A stretch of 64,000 bases of DNA from Mycobacteroides chelonae (GCA_014204435.1 JACHLF010000008.1:62001-126000), one strand, 5' to 3'; shown: positions 35,603 to 45,501, numbered from the stretch's first letter. Translations and numbers: made by a program. The notes: generated by a model not told the origin, from the sequence alone.

Positions 35603-36579
35603 CAGATCTCACCCTCCTCGATCGGATCCAGATCGTGCCGGCCGCCGGCATCGGTCCATGCCACCCACGGCGCGGCATGGAAGTACTGCAATGCCACCGC
35701 CTCGCCCAGTTCCCGGCAGGTCTGCTGTAGCCCAGCCAGCCGGGTGGGCAGATCCTCCAGCAGCACACCGGGTCTCATAAACTCCAGCTCGCTGCGGGCA
35801 CGGCCCAGCAGTCGCTGCGCCTCGGCGCGCGCACCGACTCGGCTGTGTGGCCGGTGATCCAACTCGTCCAGGCTCAGCTCGGCCTGCCGCAGGGAATGAA
35901 AGACCGACCGGGGGAACAACCGATCCAGCAGCATGAACTCGACCACCCGATTGGCGTCCAGTACGCCGCGGTAGGTGCGCAGGTAGGTGTCGTGCGCGCC
36001 GGCGCTGCGCAGCAGCGTCACCCATGCTGGCGAGGAGGCGCGGTCACCCACACGCGACAGCAGCAGCCGCACCGTCATGTCCACCCGCTCGATGGACCTG
36101 CCCAGCACCAGGAAGCGGTAGCCGTCGTCGCGGCTCAGGGTGGAATCGGCCAGTCCCGCGAACTGGGCGGCACGCCCCTCCACGTAGGTGAAGAACTCGT
36201 GCGGGCCGAGCCTGCGCGCGGCGCGCTCGCGGTCCGCCAGCGCGTTGAACGTCGTGTTCAGGCACTCCCACATCTCGGTGGACGTCACTTCGCGTGCACC
36301 ACGGGCATTTTCACGGGCCGCCGAGATGGAGTCGACGATCGATCCCCCCTGCACTCCCCTGCTGAACGCGACGAGCTCGGTGAGTGACCACACATCCAGC
36401 ACGGTGTCCGGCGCGTCGATGCCCAGCACCCGCAACAGCACGCGGGAGGCATGATCGGGATCCACGCTGGCATCCTCAAGCAGCTGATGCACCGTCACAT
36501 CGAGGATGCGTGCGGTGTCGTCGGCGCGCTCGACGTAACGACCAATCCAGTACAGCGACTCCGCGTTTCGGGCCAACAT
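35602..36579 (-). CDS. Alpha-E domain protein (Rv2410c type)
   Basis: 325 residues, all-helical. The family hallmark [28 protein letters not shown] begins the protein, and FLVLGRSIERVDMTVRLLL repeats the pattern in the middle. Function unknown, always found with circularly permuted ATP-grasp and transglutaminase genes. Both ends overlap the neighbours by one base (TGATG), so the three are tightly coupled. Confidence 0.92.
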   Translation of the reverse strand: MLARNAESLYWIGRYVERADDTARILDVTVHQLLEDASVDPDHASRVLLRVLGIDAPDTVLDVWSLTELVAFSRGVQGGSIVDSISAARENARGAREVTSTEMWECLNTTFNALADRERAARRLGPHEFFTYVEGRAAQFAGLADSTLSRDDGYRFLVLGRSIERVDMTVRLLLSRVGDRASSPAWVTLLRSAGAHDTYLRTYRGVLDANRVVEFMLLDRLFPRSVFHSLRQAELSLDELDHRPHSRVGARAEAQRLLGRARSELEFMRPGVLLEDLPTRLAGLQQTCRELGEAVALQYFHAAPWVAWTDAGGRHDLDPIEEGEI

Positions 36580-38270
36580 CAGCGCATCACCTGCTGTTGC
36601 TGTTGTTGCTGCTGCACATGGTGCTGCTGCAATCCCGCGGTGGCCGCCTCGGGACCCTGCTCCACCTCCGCCGCCTGGGGCAGCTCGGATACCAGCTCGG
36701 CACCCGCGAGCTCGCGTTCGGCCACCGACGCCCGCGATGCCAGCACCCAGGTGTCCTTGGAGCCACCGCCCTGGCTGGAGTTCACCACCAACGAGCCTTC
36801 GGGCAACGCGACCCGGGTCAGCCCGCCGGGCAGCACCCACACGTCGTCGCCGTCATTGACCGCGAAGGGACGCAGATCCACGTGCCGGGGCACCAACTGG
36901 TCCCCGATCTTCGTGGGCACCGTCGACAGCTGCACCACCGGCTGCGCCACCCAGCCGCGCGGATCGGCCTTGATCTTCTTGGCGATGGCGGCGCGTTCCT
37001 TCTCCGAAGCGTCGGGCCCGAAGACGATCCCGTATCCACCGGAGCCTTCGACCGGCTTGATGACGAGGTGTTCGAGGCGATCCAGCACTTCCTCGCGTTC
37101 CTCGTCGAGCCAACATCGGAACGTATCCACGTTCGCCACAATGGGTTTCTCGCCGAGGTAGTACTCGATAATGGTCGGCACGTAGGTGTAGACGAGCTTG
37201 TCGTCGCCCACCCCGTTGCCCACCGCACTGGAGATGACGACGTTTCCGGCGCGTGCGGCATTGAGCAGCCCGGCGACCCCGAGGACCGAGTCTGGACGGA
37301 ACTGCATGGGGTCCAGGTAGGTGTCGTCGATGCGGCGGTAGATCACGTCGACCTGACGCTCGCCCTCGGTGGTGCGCATGTAGACCTGGTTGTCCCGGCA
37401 GAACAGGTCGCGCCCCTCGACGAGTTCGACACCCATCTGGCGGGCCAACAGCGAGTGCTCGAAATACGCCGAGTTGGCGACTCCCGGTGTGAGAACCACC
37501 ACCGTGGGATCGGCCTCGTTGGTAGCCGCCGACATCCGCAGCGCCCGCAGCAGGTGCGAGGAGTAGTCGTCCACCGCCCGCACCCGGTGGGTGGCGAAAA
37601 GGTCCGGGAAGACCCGTGCCATGGTGCGACGGTTTTCCATGACGTAGGACACCCCGGACGGCGAGCGCAGGTTGTCCTCCAGCACCCGGAAGGTGCCCTG
37701 GGCGTCGCGCACCAGATCGATGCCCGCGACATGGATCCGCACACCGTTGGGTGGATTGATCCCGGCGGCCTCGCGATGGAAGTGCTCGCACGATGTGATC
37801 AGCCGGCTCGGGATCACCTCATCGCGCAGGATTTCTTGATCACCGTAGATGTCGGCCAGGTACAGCTCCAGTGCCCGCACCCGCTGCGCGATGCCCCGCT
37901 CCAGCCGCGCCCACTCCGCGGCGGCGATGACGCGCGGCACCAGGTCCAGCGGAAACGGCCGTTCCTGACCCGACAGCGAGAACGTGATGCCCTGATCGAT
38001 GAACGCCCTGCCCAGCGCGTCCGCGCGCGCGGCCAGGTCCGCGGCATCGGTGGGCGCCAGCTCGGCATAGATCCCCTTGTAGGGCCCGCGCACGTTCCCG
38101 TCCGAGTCGAACATTTCGTCGAATGCCTTGGAGTAGGCCCCCTTCTCCGACACCAGTTCGCGGTATCCGCCGAATATCTGATCGTCACGTCGGGTTAGCC
38201 GGGACGTTGCCGCCGAGCGTGTCGGCCGCCCCGAGTTCGGCATCACTGTTCGCAGGCTCACGTTGCCCAT
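36579..38270 (-). CDS. Circularly permuted ATP-grasp protein (Rv2411c type) with polyglutamine tail
   Basis: 563 residues if the ATG at 38270 ([14 protein letters not shown]) is used; starts at 38342 or 38243 are possible. Family signatures: [57 protein letters not shown] and [17 protein letters not shown] (glycine-rich ATP loop). Such proteins are thought to be ATP-dependent carboxylate-amine ligases. The last 16 residues are almost all Gln/His (eight Gln in a row), absent from the part of the family I recall. First gene of the coupled ATP-grasp / alpha-E / transglutaminase operon. Confidence 0.92.
   Translation of the reverse strand: MGNVSLRTVMPNSGRPTRSAATSRLTRRDDQIFGGYRELVSEKGAYSKAFDEMFDSDGNVRGPYKGIYAELAPTDAADLAARADALGRAFIDQGITFSLSGQERPFPLDLVPRVIAAAEWARLERGIAQRVRALELYLADIYGDQEILRDEVIPSRLITSCEHFHREAAGINPPNGVRIHVAGIDLVRDAQGTFRVLEDNLRSPSGVSYVMENRRTMARVFPDLFATHRVRAVDDYSSHLLRALRMSAATNEADPTVVVLTPGVANSAYFEHSLLARQMGVELVEGRDLFCRDNQVYMRTTEGERQVDVIYRRIDDTYLDPMQFRPDSVLGVAGLLNAARAGNVVISSAVGNGVGDDKLVYTYVPTIIEYYLGEKPIVANVDTFRCWLDEEREEVLDRLEHLVIKPVEGSGGYGIVFGPDASEKERAAIAKKIKADPRGWVAQPVVQLSTVPTKIGDQLVPRHVDLRPFAVNDGDDVWVLPGGLTRVALPEGSLVVNSSQGGGSKDTWVLASRASVAERELAGAELVSELPQAAEVEQGPEAATAGLQQHHVQQQQQQQQVMR
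36591..36629. repeat. CAG/CAA trinucleotide tract encoding polyglutamine
   Basis: Codes QQHHV followed by eight consecutive Gln at the C-terminus of the ATP-grasp protein, using CAG and CAA codons (read as CTG and TTG on the plus strand). The tract ends nine bases before the stop codon. Triplet runs can change length by slippage without shifting the frame. Confidence 0.8.
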
Positions 38271-38393
38271 GCTGCACCAACTCGCCGGATTCGGCAGTGC
38301 GTGCACGCGTATCGCCGATACTTGCTGGCTACCTGAGCGCAATCTTGCGTTGTGCGCTCACCCACCGGTTTCGGGTTTCGGGCGTTCCCCTGG

Positions 38394-38399
38394 TAGTCT
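38394..38399 (+). promoter_or_regulatory. Possible -10 element of rpsT
   Basis: TAGTCT fits TANNNT about 90 bases before the rpsT GTG and would give a leader of some 80 nucleotides. The T/G-rich stretch upstream (TTTCGGGTTTCGGG) offers no clear -35 box. Confidence 0.35.
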
Positions 38400-38488
38400 C
38401 TTCCCTTGCGGCGCTGCTCAGCTGCCCCGGATCCAATGATCTGGAGGCCTGCCGCCCAACCAGACGATTTACCGAAGGATTTAGACGC

Positions 38489-38749
38489 GTGGCCAATATC
38501 AAGTCGCAGGAAAAGCGCATCCGCACCAACGAGCGTGCCCGGTTGCGCAACCAGGCGACCAAGTCGTCCCTGCGCACGGCCATCCGCGGACTGCGCGAGG
38601 CCATCGCCGAGGGCGACAAGGAGAAGGCGGGCGAGCTGCTCGTTTCGGCCAGCCGCAAGCTGGACAAGGCCGTCACCAAGGGTGTCATTCACAAGAACCA
38701 GGCCGCCAACAAGAAGTCGGCGCTGGCCCTGGCTCTGAACAAGCTCTGA
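38489..38749 (+). CDS. rpsT: Small ribosomal subunit protein bS20
   Basis: 86 residues, GTG start ([22 protein letters not shown]) with GAAGGA eight bases upstream. Full-length S20, helical and basic, ending [12 protein letters not shown]; binds 16S rRNA in the 30S body. It stands alone on the plus strand, with its own terminator, and converges on holA. Corresponds to Rv2412. Confidence 0.97.
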   Translation: MANIKSQEKRIRTNERARLRNQATKSSLRTAIRGLREAIAEGDKEKAGELLVSASRKLDKAVTKGVIHKNQAANKKSALALALNKL

Positions 38750-38763
38750 TCTCTCTTTCGATC

Positions 38764-38805
38764 AACGCCGAGTGTGAGCGCTACCGCGCCCGCTCGGCGT
38801 TTTTC
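38764..38805. terminator. Intrinsic terminator after rpsT
   Basis: AACGCCGAG (38764-38772) pairs with CTCGGCGTT (38793-38801), with further GC pairs inside the loop, followed by TTTCGTCTC. It begins 15 bp after the rpsT stop and lies between rpsT and the end of convergent holA. Confidence 0.85.
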
Positions 38806-38829
38806 GTCTCGTGAGACGGCCCCGCCGGG

Positions 38830-39780
38830 TCAGGTGTTCACCAGTTCGGCCACCTTGCGCACCGCCGATTCCAGGGCGTAGTTGGCATCGGCCGCCGCCC
38901 CCTTCACATCGGCGTTGAGCGCAGCCACCACGCGCATTGCCTCGGCCACCGCGTCCCGCGTCCATCGGCGGGCCTGTTTCTGGGCCTTCTCGATGCGCCA
39001 CGGCGGCATTCCGAGTTCGGACGCGGCCGCGTAGGCGTTCTGTTTAATGGGTCCCACCCGCGCGATGGTGTGCACGGCCTCGGCCAGCGCATCGGCCACC
39101 AGCACATGCGGGACACCGCGTTGCATCGCCCAGCGCAACGCCTCCGTGGAGCCAGCGATGTCCCCCACCACCGCCTTGTCGGCGATGTCGAATCCGGAGA
39201 CCTCCGCGCGACCGCCGTGGTAGCGGCGCACCGCGGCCGCGTCGACGTTGCCGCCGGTATCCGATACCAGTTGCGAACATGCGGCCGCCAACTCACGGAT
39301 ATCGGAGCCGACCGCGTCGATCACGATGGCGACCACATCGGCGTCCACCTTCTGCCCCAGCCGGCGAAATTCCTTGTGCACGAAGTCGGCTCGTTCAGCG
39401 GCCTTGGTGATGCGTGCGCAGTCGTGCACCGCGGCACCCATCTTCTGCAAAGTGGCCGCCAACGCCTTGGCGCGGCCGCCTCCCGAATGTTGCACGAGCA
39501 GAAAGGTTCCCGGTGGCAGATCGGAAGCCGCCTGCTCGATGAACGTGACCGCGTCCTTACCCGCCTCGGCGGCGGCCTCGACGACGATCACTCTTTCGTC
39601 GGCGAACAGCGAAGGGCTCAGCAGCTCGGCAAGTTCCGCGACGTCAACCTGGCCCGCGCGCAGCCGGTTGACGGGGATGTCACCGCTCGCCTTGCCGCGG
39701 ACGGCATGCAGCACCGAAGTCACCGCACGTTCGACCAACAGTTCTTCGTCTCCCAGGATCAGGTGCAGCGCTTCGCTCAC
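38830..39780 (-). CDS. holA: DNA polymerase III subunit delta
   Basis: 316 residues. The N-terminal [15 protein letters not shown] and [15 protein letters not shown], the middle [35 protein letters not shown] and the C-terminal helical collar domain fit HolA of actinobacteria. It opens the sliding clamp as part of the clamp loader. It lies opposite rpsT and upstream of comEC in the M. tuberculosis order (Rv2413c), but here 1.7 kb of extra DNA follows on the comEC side. Confidence 0.93.
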   Translation of the reverse strand: MSEALHLILGDEELLVERAVTSVLHAVRGKASGDIPVNRLRAGQVDVAELAELLSPSLFADERVIVVEAAAEAGKDAVTFIEQAASDLPPGTFLLVQHSGGGRAKALAATLQKMGAAVHDCARITKAAERADFVHKEFRRLGQKVDADVVAIVIDAVGSDIRELAAACSQLVSDTGGNVDAAAVRRYHGGRAEVSGFDIADKAVVGDIAGSTEALRWAMQRGVPHVLVADALAEAVHTIARVGPIKQNAYAAASELGMPPWRIEKAQKQARRWTRDAVAEAMRVVAALNADVKGAAADANYALESAVRKVAELVNT

Positions 39781-39879
39781 CCGATAATCGTCCCATGCCC
39801 CAGGGACGGTCAGATCCCGATATCGGACCCCGGGGGACTCGGATGGCTATCCGATGTCGACGCCTCCTATCTCTTGTCG

Positions 39880-39999
39880 ATGCACCCCTCCGTGCTGTCG
39901 ACACTCAAGGTGGGATTCGTGCTGACCGGGCAGCGGGCGATGATGCTCGTCATGGTCGGGCACACCTTCACCGGGCTCTACCTGCTCTTCGGTGGCTGA
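39880..39999 (+). other. Possible gene remnant before the broken FAD gene
   Basis: A short open stretch ending TGA at 39999 codes about 40 residues (MHPSVLSTLKVGFVLTGQRA, then MMLVMVGHTFTGLYLLFGG) with a hydrophobic end; the frame stays open further upstream without a start I trust. It could be the tail of a lost gene. No ribosome site and no family seen. The gap 39781-40089 holds otherwise only an AT-rich promoter-like region. Confidence 0.25.
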
Positions 40000-40030
40000 T
40001 CGCGTCTCAAAGGCAATCCAAATCTAAGTC

Positions 40031-40060
40031 AATTATAAGAAATTAAGAGATAAATAAGAG
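40031..40060 (+). repeat. AT-rich 10-bp near-repeats upstream of the broken FAD gene
   Basis: AATTATAAGA, AATTAAGAGA and TAAATAAGAG follow each other directly, a stretch far richer in A/T than its surroundings. TATAAG could be a -10 box, giving a leader of about 45 bases to the ATG at 40090. The helical period of the repeats would also suit cooperative protein binding or DNA bending. Confidence 0.55.
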
Positions 40061-40089
40061 TAGGGTGCATCGGGACGAAAGGAACAGCG

Positions 40090-41505
40090 ATGACACCTGA
40101 CAAGTGGGAACACAGAGATCATGCGGTTGTCCTCGGCGCCGGGATGGCGGGACTGCTCGCCGCCCGGGTGCTGTCCGAGACGTACCGATCGGTCACGGTG
40201 GTCGAGCGCGATGAACTCAAGGCCGGCTCCTGTCCACGCAGCGGCGTGCCGCAGGGACAGCACATTCACATGTTGGCGAGCTCCAGCACCCAGGGGCTGG
40301 AGCGCTTGTTCCCCGGAATCCTCGACGCGATGCAAGCAGATGGCGCCACGGTCTGCGATGAGGGTGATCTGTCTCGCGTCAGGATGCTGATCGGACCACA
40401 CGAGATGTTCAATCGATCGGAGAAGTTCGACGATCCGGAGACGTTCAAGCTCTACCTGGCAACCCGCCCCTTCTTGGAATCACACGTACGGCAACGCGTT
40501 CAGCGCATAGCCAACGTGAAGTTCCTGGATGGACACGACGTCATCGAGCCCATGACCGCGGAACATCGCGTCACCGGCGTTCGGGTGGCGCGGCGATCCA
40601 CCGGCCTGGTGACGACGCTCATCTCCGACCTCGTGGTGGACGCCACCGGAAAGACCCCGCGCACCCAGACCTTCCTGGGTCGCCTCGGCTTTGCCCGTCC
40701 GACGGAAACCCGCATGACATCTCCGGCGACCTACGCGAGTCAGCTCCTCCACATTTCCGACGACACCGCCATGGACAAACTCACCTTGCTCAACGCTGCA
40801 CCCGGGCACCCGTATGGCGGAGCAATCGCCCGCTGCGAAAACGGCACCGTCATGTTGACCCTGGGCAAACTAAATCTGGACGAGCCGCCCACCACGTTCG
40901 CCGAAATGATCTCCTTTGCAGAATAATTCGTACCCGGCGAGCTCGTGGAGACCCTACGGTCGGCGGTTCCGATCGGCGATGTGCACACCTTCTGGTACCG
41001 CGACGCGGTGTGGCGGCGCTATGACCAGATGGAGCAATTCCCCGAAGGACTACTGGTGGTCGGCGACGCCATCTGCAGCCTGGACCCCATCAGGGGCCAG
41101 GGCATGACGATGGCGATACTGGAGGCCATCACCTTGCGGGACTGCCTCTTCGAGGGCGATACCGGACTCGCCCGTCGCTACTTTCACGCCGTCGGCCGCC
41201 GCATCGATACGGTGTGGCAGCAGAACAGAATGGCGGCGCCGCTCTACACCGCAGCACCCGCCGACGCGCCGTTCACACAGCGCGTCCTGTGGACGTCGAG
41301 GGCGTGGTGGTCCGCGAAGATGCTGATTGCGGCGCGCAACGACATTCGAATCACCGAAAGGATCCTGCGCGTGAGCAACCTGTGCGACTCACCGTCCCAG
41401 ATGCGGCGACCCATTTTCGTGCTGCGGGTACTGCGTCACTGCTGGCGGCGCCACGACGCACCCGTGCAGCTCGCCCGTCGCGAACTCGCCCTGTCCGGGA
41501 CGTAG
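40090..41505 (+). pseudogene. FAD-dependent oxidoreductase broken by an in-frame TAA
   Basis: The reading frame runs 277 or so codons from ATG, meets TAA at 40924-40926, and continues in the same frame without other stops to TAG at 41503-41505, 472 codon positions in all. Both halves belong to one protein: the first has the Rossmann motif VLGAGMAGLLAARVLSETYRSVTVVERDEL and a middle region VVDATGKTPRTQ, the second the GLLVVGDAICSLDPIRGQGM motif that binds FAD. AAAGGA precedes the ATG. A single substitution (for example TTA, CAA or GAA to TAA) explains it. The gene lies between holA and comEC, where M. tuberculosis has nothing, so it seems acquired and then inactivated. Confidence 0.85.
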
Positions 41506-41517
41506 TGCAGGGCTGCG

Positions 41518-43035
41518 TCAACTCACCAGTTGCGCCGAGATCACCAGGGCAAGCACACACAGCGCCCCGGAGCACGCCAGCTGGCGAAACCATCCACGGC
41601 GCCACAACCACACCGAAACCCCAAGCGCCACAGCCACCACCACGAACCCGCTCACACCCGAGGGCACGGGAATCGCTGTCGAACCGCCTGCGGACGCGTA
41701 GTCGGCGACCCGCAGCAGCCACCACAGCTCCGGGGCGCAGAATCGTACGAGTAAACCCGCAACCGGTGGCGAGACGACGGTAAGCGCCGCCGCCGCAGTA
41801 CCCAGCACGGTGATGGGCGCGATGACCACACCCGCCATCAGATTGGCGGCAACGGAAGCCACACCGACGCTTCCCGCGATGGCGGCGATCAGCGGCGCGG
41901 TAACCACCTGTGCGGCAACGGCAATGCACAACGAATCGGCCAGAGGTTTGGGCCAACCGCGGGCCGTCAAGCGCGCCGACCAGTGCGGAGCCAACACCAC
42001 CAGCGCCGCCGTCGCGACCACGGACAACGCGAAACCGACATCGACGGCAAGACCCGGCGACACCGTCAGCAGCACCAAAACCGTTGTCGCCAAGGCGGGT
42101 ATGGCTTGGCGACGCCGCGCCGTCAGCACACCGAGCAGACCGATCACGCCCATCACCGCAGCTCTCAGCACGCTAGGTGAGGGCCTCACCAGCACCACGA
42201 AACCGACAAGAACCAGCCCGGCCAACACCACCGAGGCGCGCAGTCCTACCAGCCGACCCAGCAGGAGAATCGCCCCGCACACGATGGAGACGTTGGCCCC
42301 CGAGACGGCCATCAAGTGCGTGAGCCCCGACGTCCGAAACATCGCAACGGTGCCGGTATCGAGCGCGCTGGTATCCCCGAGCACCAACGCAGGCAGCAAC
42401 GCGGCGTGATCAGCGGGTAGCGCACCGCGCGCGACCTCCACGAATCGATCGCGAATGCCGTTGGCTGCGCTATGGATCAGCGAATGATCGATGACCCGCG
42501 GCTCTCCGACCACGGTGAGCGTGGCGACGGTCAGGTCACGCCGCGCGGGGCGGGCGACGGTCACGCGCACCTGCAGCGTGTCACCCACGGTGGCCACAGC
42601 CAGTAGTGAGGATGTCCCGAACACCAGCACCGTGCCGGCGGTCGCTTGCGCCGGCTCCCCCACCGCGACAAGCTGGGCGCGCATCATCGCGCGGCCACCG
42701 GTGATGACCTTCGGGTCGTCGGTCACTCGCAACTGCACCGCAGCAACCTGCCCGACACGAGTGCGCACAGGATGACTCTGCACGCCGTCGTACCGGATGG
42801 CCGCGGACACCGAAAAGCCGACGCCGGCGATGAGAACGGCGAGCACTCCGGTGACGATGGCGTTGTTCATTCGATGACGCGCGAGCCACACCGCGAGCGC
42901 ACCGGCCCCCAGCACGACTGCACTGAAATAGCCTACTGGCCAAAGGATTCCTGCGGCGGTCACGCCCCACGCGGCAAGGGCCGGTGACACCAGCCGTAGA
43001 TCCGGCCCAGGTTCATCGGCCTGCACCGACTTCAC
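41518..43035 (-). CDS. comEC: ComEC/Rec2-family membrane protein
   Basis: 505 residues from the GTG overlapping the comEA TGA (GTGA). An N-terminal OB-like part is followed by a Competence domain with about ten membrane segments, including HLMAVSGANVSIVCG and RPSPSVLRAAVMG. The C-terminal metallo-beta-lactamase domain found in many ComEC proteins is absent; the chain ends after the last membrane segments. In competent bacteria ComEC forms the DNA channel; natural transformation is not established for most mycobacteria, so the role is open. The longer frame starting 102 bases upstream lies within comEA. Confidence 0.93.
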   Translation of the reverse strand: MKSVQADEPGPDLRLVSPALAAWGVTAAGILWPVGYFSAVVLGAGALAVWLARHRMNNAIVTGVLAVLIAGVGFSVSAAIRYDGVQSHPVRTRVGQVAAVQLRVTDDPKVITGGRAMMRAQLVAVGEPAQATAGTVLVFGTSSLLAVATVGDTLQVRVTVARPARRDLTVATLTVVGEPRVIDHSLIHSAANGIRDRFVEVARGALPADHAALLPALVLGDTSALDTGTVAMFRTSGLTHLMAVSGANVSIVCGAILLLGRLVGLRASVVLAGLVLVGFVVLVRPSPSVLRAAVMGVIGLLGVLTARRRQAIPALATTVLVLLTVSPGLAVDVGFALSVVATAALVVLAPHWSARLTARGWPKPLADSLCIAVAAQVVTAPLIAAIAGSVGVASVAANLMAGVVIAPITVLGTAAAALTVVSPPVAGLLVRFCAPELWWLLRVADYASAGGSTAIPVPSGVSGFVVVAVALGVSVWLWRRGWFRQLACSGALCVLALVISAQLVS

Positions 43036-43826
43036 AGCACGACGAGGGCGCGCAGCTTGTCCAGCCGCGAGGGACCGATCCCGTCTACCTCCGAGAGCTG
43101 ATCGACGCTGGTGAACTTCCCGTGTTCGGATCGCCACCGGACGATCGACGCCGCCATGACCGGCCCCACGCCGGGTAGCTCATCGAGCTCGGATTCTGTT
43201 GCCGTGTTGAGGTTTACCCGTCCTGAGGGTGACGTCGAGGTGGCACCTACGCTCCCGGCCGACACCTGGCCGGCGGCGGCGATCGAACTCGCCATCCCCA
43301 CAGGCTGCCCGGACACCGGAGCCAGACCGACCACGATCTGATCGCCGTCGGCCACGGGGCGTGCCATGTTCAAGGTGACGACATCGGCACCGTCGACCGC
43401 GCCCCCGGCCGCCGTCACCGCGTCAGCGACGCGCGCACCACCCGACAACGTCACCAGACCGGGCCGCTTGACCAAGCCGACCACACTGATGACCATCGAA
43501 CTCGGCGCAGACACCGACGTCGATGACACCGGTTGCACCGAAGGAAGATTCGCGCTGACGGGCGCGGGAGGCTGACGCATCACAGCGAAGACGGTGACCA
43601 GCACCGCCAACACCCCGATCGCACCCAACGCGACGACGCCGGCGCGGCCGGGGTCGGTCCGGATGGACTCCAGCCAGCTCCGCGTGCCGCCGGTCGTCAG
43701 CGCATCCGGGAGCCAACGCAGCGCCGGTTCGGACTGCGTCCCCGCGGCGGTCTCCATGACGTCGTCATCGTCATCAGGCTCACGCCCGGACCGTGCCAGA
43801 CGTCGGTGCAGCAGCTCGGAATCCAT
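43032..43826 (-). CDS. comEA: ComEA-like helix-hairpin-helix DNA-binding protein
   Basis: 264 residues. A cytoplasmic N-terminus, one membrane segment (VVALGAIGVLAVLVTVFAVM), an SLBB-like middle part (VVGLVKRPGLVTLSGGARVADAVTAAGG) and a C-terminal tandem helix-hairpin-helix: LNTATESELDELPGVGPVMA and QLSEVDGIGPSRLDKL. It would bind DNA outside the membrane and hand it to ComEC. Pair and order as Rv2415c-Rv2414c. The eis gene that lies next to it in M. tuberculosis is missing; only 85 bp separate comEA from degV. Confidence 0.94.
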   Translation of the reverse strand: MDSELLHRRLARSGREPDDDDDVMETAAGTQSEPALRWLPDALTTGGTRSWLESIRTDPGRAGVVALGAIGVLAVLVTVFAVMRQPPAPVSANLPSVQPVSSTSVSAPSSMVISVVGLVKRPGLVTLSGGARVADAVTAAGGAVDGADVVTLNMARPVADGDQIVVGLAPVSGQPVGMASSIAAAGQVSAGSVGATSTSPSGRVNLNTATESELDELPGVGPVMAASIVRWRSEHGKFTSVDQLSEVDGIGPSRLDKLRALVVL

Positions 43827-43911
43827 CCCTTGACGTTAGGAAGCGACGGACCATCCGACCAGCGACGGATCAACATCTGTGGATCAAGGCGGGATTGTGG
43901 ACAGTTCCTGG

Positions 43912-44748
43912 TCAGTCCACCGGTTCGGCACAGACTCCGACGGCTCCGGGACCCACGTGTACTGCCAGCACCGGCCCCATCTCCGAGATCACCGGATCGT
44001 GAGCCGTGACCAGCCGCGAGCACACCAGCTCGTTGACCTTCTCGGCGGTTTCGCTGTTGTCGACATGGTGAATCGTCACCGAGACCCGGCGCTCGCCCAC
44101 GAAGTCGACGATGTTGTCGACCATCGCGCCGATGGCCTTGGTGGCGGTGCGCACTCGCTGCGCAAGCACCAACTTGCCGTCATCGTCAATCTGTAGCACG
44201 GGCTTGAGTGCCAGTGCGGTGCCGAGCCAGGACGAGGTGGCGCTGATCCGTCCGCTGCGGCGCAGGTGGTCCAGCTTGTGCACCACCATGACACACCTAC
44301 TGCGCCCCACCGCATCCCGCGCGGCCTGATACGCCGCGGTCAGGTCGGCGCCGGCCGCTGCGGCCCGTGCCGCCGCCAGGGCGACGAAACCGCTGCCCAT
44401 CGCCGCCGACCGGGAATCGACGACGTGCACCTGCTCGCCGCACTCGCGGGCCGCCTGCTCGGCGGCCTCGAACGTGCTCGACAGCCTGCCGGACAGGTGG
44501 ACCGCAACCACCCCGTCACCGCCGCTGTCGGCGAGTGCCCGCCTGTACACCTCGGTGAGTTCGGCCGGTGAGGCGCCGGCCGTGGTCGCACGCCCCTTCT
44601 CGTAAACCGAGGCAGGAATCGGATCCACTCCGTCGCGCAGATCCTGATCACCGGTCAACACGTGCAACGGCACCAGCAGGATGCCCAGCATCGCGACATC
44701 TTGCGGTTGCAGGCGCGCCCCCGAATCCGTCACCACCACAACCGGCAT
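43912..44748 (-). CDS. DegV-family fatty-acid-binding protein
   Basis: 278 residues. VVTDSGARLQPQDVAMLGI at the N-terminus, AVHLSGRLSSTFEAA and the C-terminal EDD/DegV domain (LKPVLQIDDDGKLVLAQRVRT). DegV/FakB proteins bind fatty acids; a link with the fatty-acylated glucosylglycerates made by its neighbours octT and gpgP is tempting. It follows octT by three bases and ends the operon nadD-rsfS-gpgP-octT-degV (Rv2421c-Rv2417c order). Confidence 0.93.
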   Translation of the reverse strand: MPVVVVTDSGARLQPQDVAMLGILLVPLHVLTGDQDLRDGVDPIPASVYEKGRATTAGASPAELTEVYRRALADSGGDGVVAVHLSGRLSSTFEAAEQAARECGEQVHVVDSRSAAMGSGFVALAAARAAAAGADLTAAYQAARDAVGRSRCVMVVHKLDHLRRSGRISATSSWLGTALALKPVLQIDDDGKLVLAQRVRTATKAIGAMVDNIVDFVGERRVSVTIHHVDNSETAEKVNELVCSRLVTAHDPVISEMGPVLAVHVGPGAVGVCAEPVD

Positions 44749-44751
44749 GGG

Positions 44752-45501
44752 TCACCTGTCCCTGAGTTCGGGCAGCGCGGACTGCAGTGCGTCAATCATC
44801 AATTCGGCAACGCGCTCGTGCGCGACAAAGTTCCAGTGGATCCCGTCGGGATTGCCCCGGCCCGCGACAATCTCCTCGCCGACGCCTTCCTTGAGGTCCA
44901 CCACGGGCAGTTTGTGCTGCGACGCCCAGGCGGCGATGGCCGATGCGGTGGCATCCCGGCCGGAGTGCACGCGGCCGTACGATTCGGCGATGTGCACCGA
45001 CGGCAACGACGCGACCATCGGCAGCCCCGGGCGATTGAAGTCGAGTGCACCACGAGTCTTTTCGAGATACTCGACGGTGAGCTTGGGCGGCAGCGCATTG
45101 CGGGCTATCGGCGAGAGCCGGGGCTGCAACCATCCGTAACCGTCGCGGACCCAGCTGCGCAGTCTTGCAGGCCGGATGAGCCGAATCGATTCACGCAGGG
45201 CCGTCGGTAGCGGCGACGGCAACGAGTCCATGCCACAGGTCGCGAAGATCACCGCACCCGCAGTGGGCACCGCGGCCCAGGCGCGCGGATCCTGAATCGC
45301 CGCCCACCACACATCCCGGCACGTCCAGCCGATGCGCGCAATAAGCTCCAGATCCCAACCAAGATTCTTGGCAACGATATTGGGCCAAATCCGGGGATCG
45401 CTGGCGGCAAGGCCGCCGGTAGGCCCGTAGTAAGACAGGGAGTCGGCGAAGACCAATAGCGTCTTACGCTCGGTGCCGTCTGCACTGTCAGAGGACGTCA
45501 T
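44752..45501 (-). CDS. octT: Diglucosylglycerate octanoyltransferase OctT (SGNH hydrolase fold)
   Basis: 249 residues. The SGNH block I motif [16 protein letters not shown] carries the serine, and [17 protein letters not shown] the Asp-His pair. OctT of M. tuberculosis (Rv2418c) transfers octanoate to diglucosylglycerate, an early step of methylglucose lipopolysaccharide synthesis; the sequence and neighbourhood match it. Overlaps the 3' end of gpgP by 14 bp. Confidence 0.9.
   Translation of the reverse strand: MTSSDSADGTERKTLLVFADSLSYYGPTGGLAASDPRIWPNIVAKNLGWDLELIARIGWTCRDVWWAAIQDPRAWAAVPTAGAVIFATCGMDSLPSPLPTALRESIRLIRPARLRSWVRDGYGWLQPRLSPIARNALPPKLTVEYLEKTRGALDFNRPGLPMVASLPSVHIAESYGRVHSGRDATASAIAAWASQHKLPVVDLKEGVGEEIVAGRGNPDGIHWNFVAHERVAELMIDALQSALPELRDR

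Noticed and set aside
36384..38198. 604-codon open frame on the plus strand opposite the ATP-grasp gene
   Set aside because: Antisense shadow of a well recognised conserved gene; low-complexity composition and no family motif.
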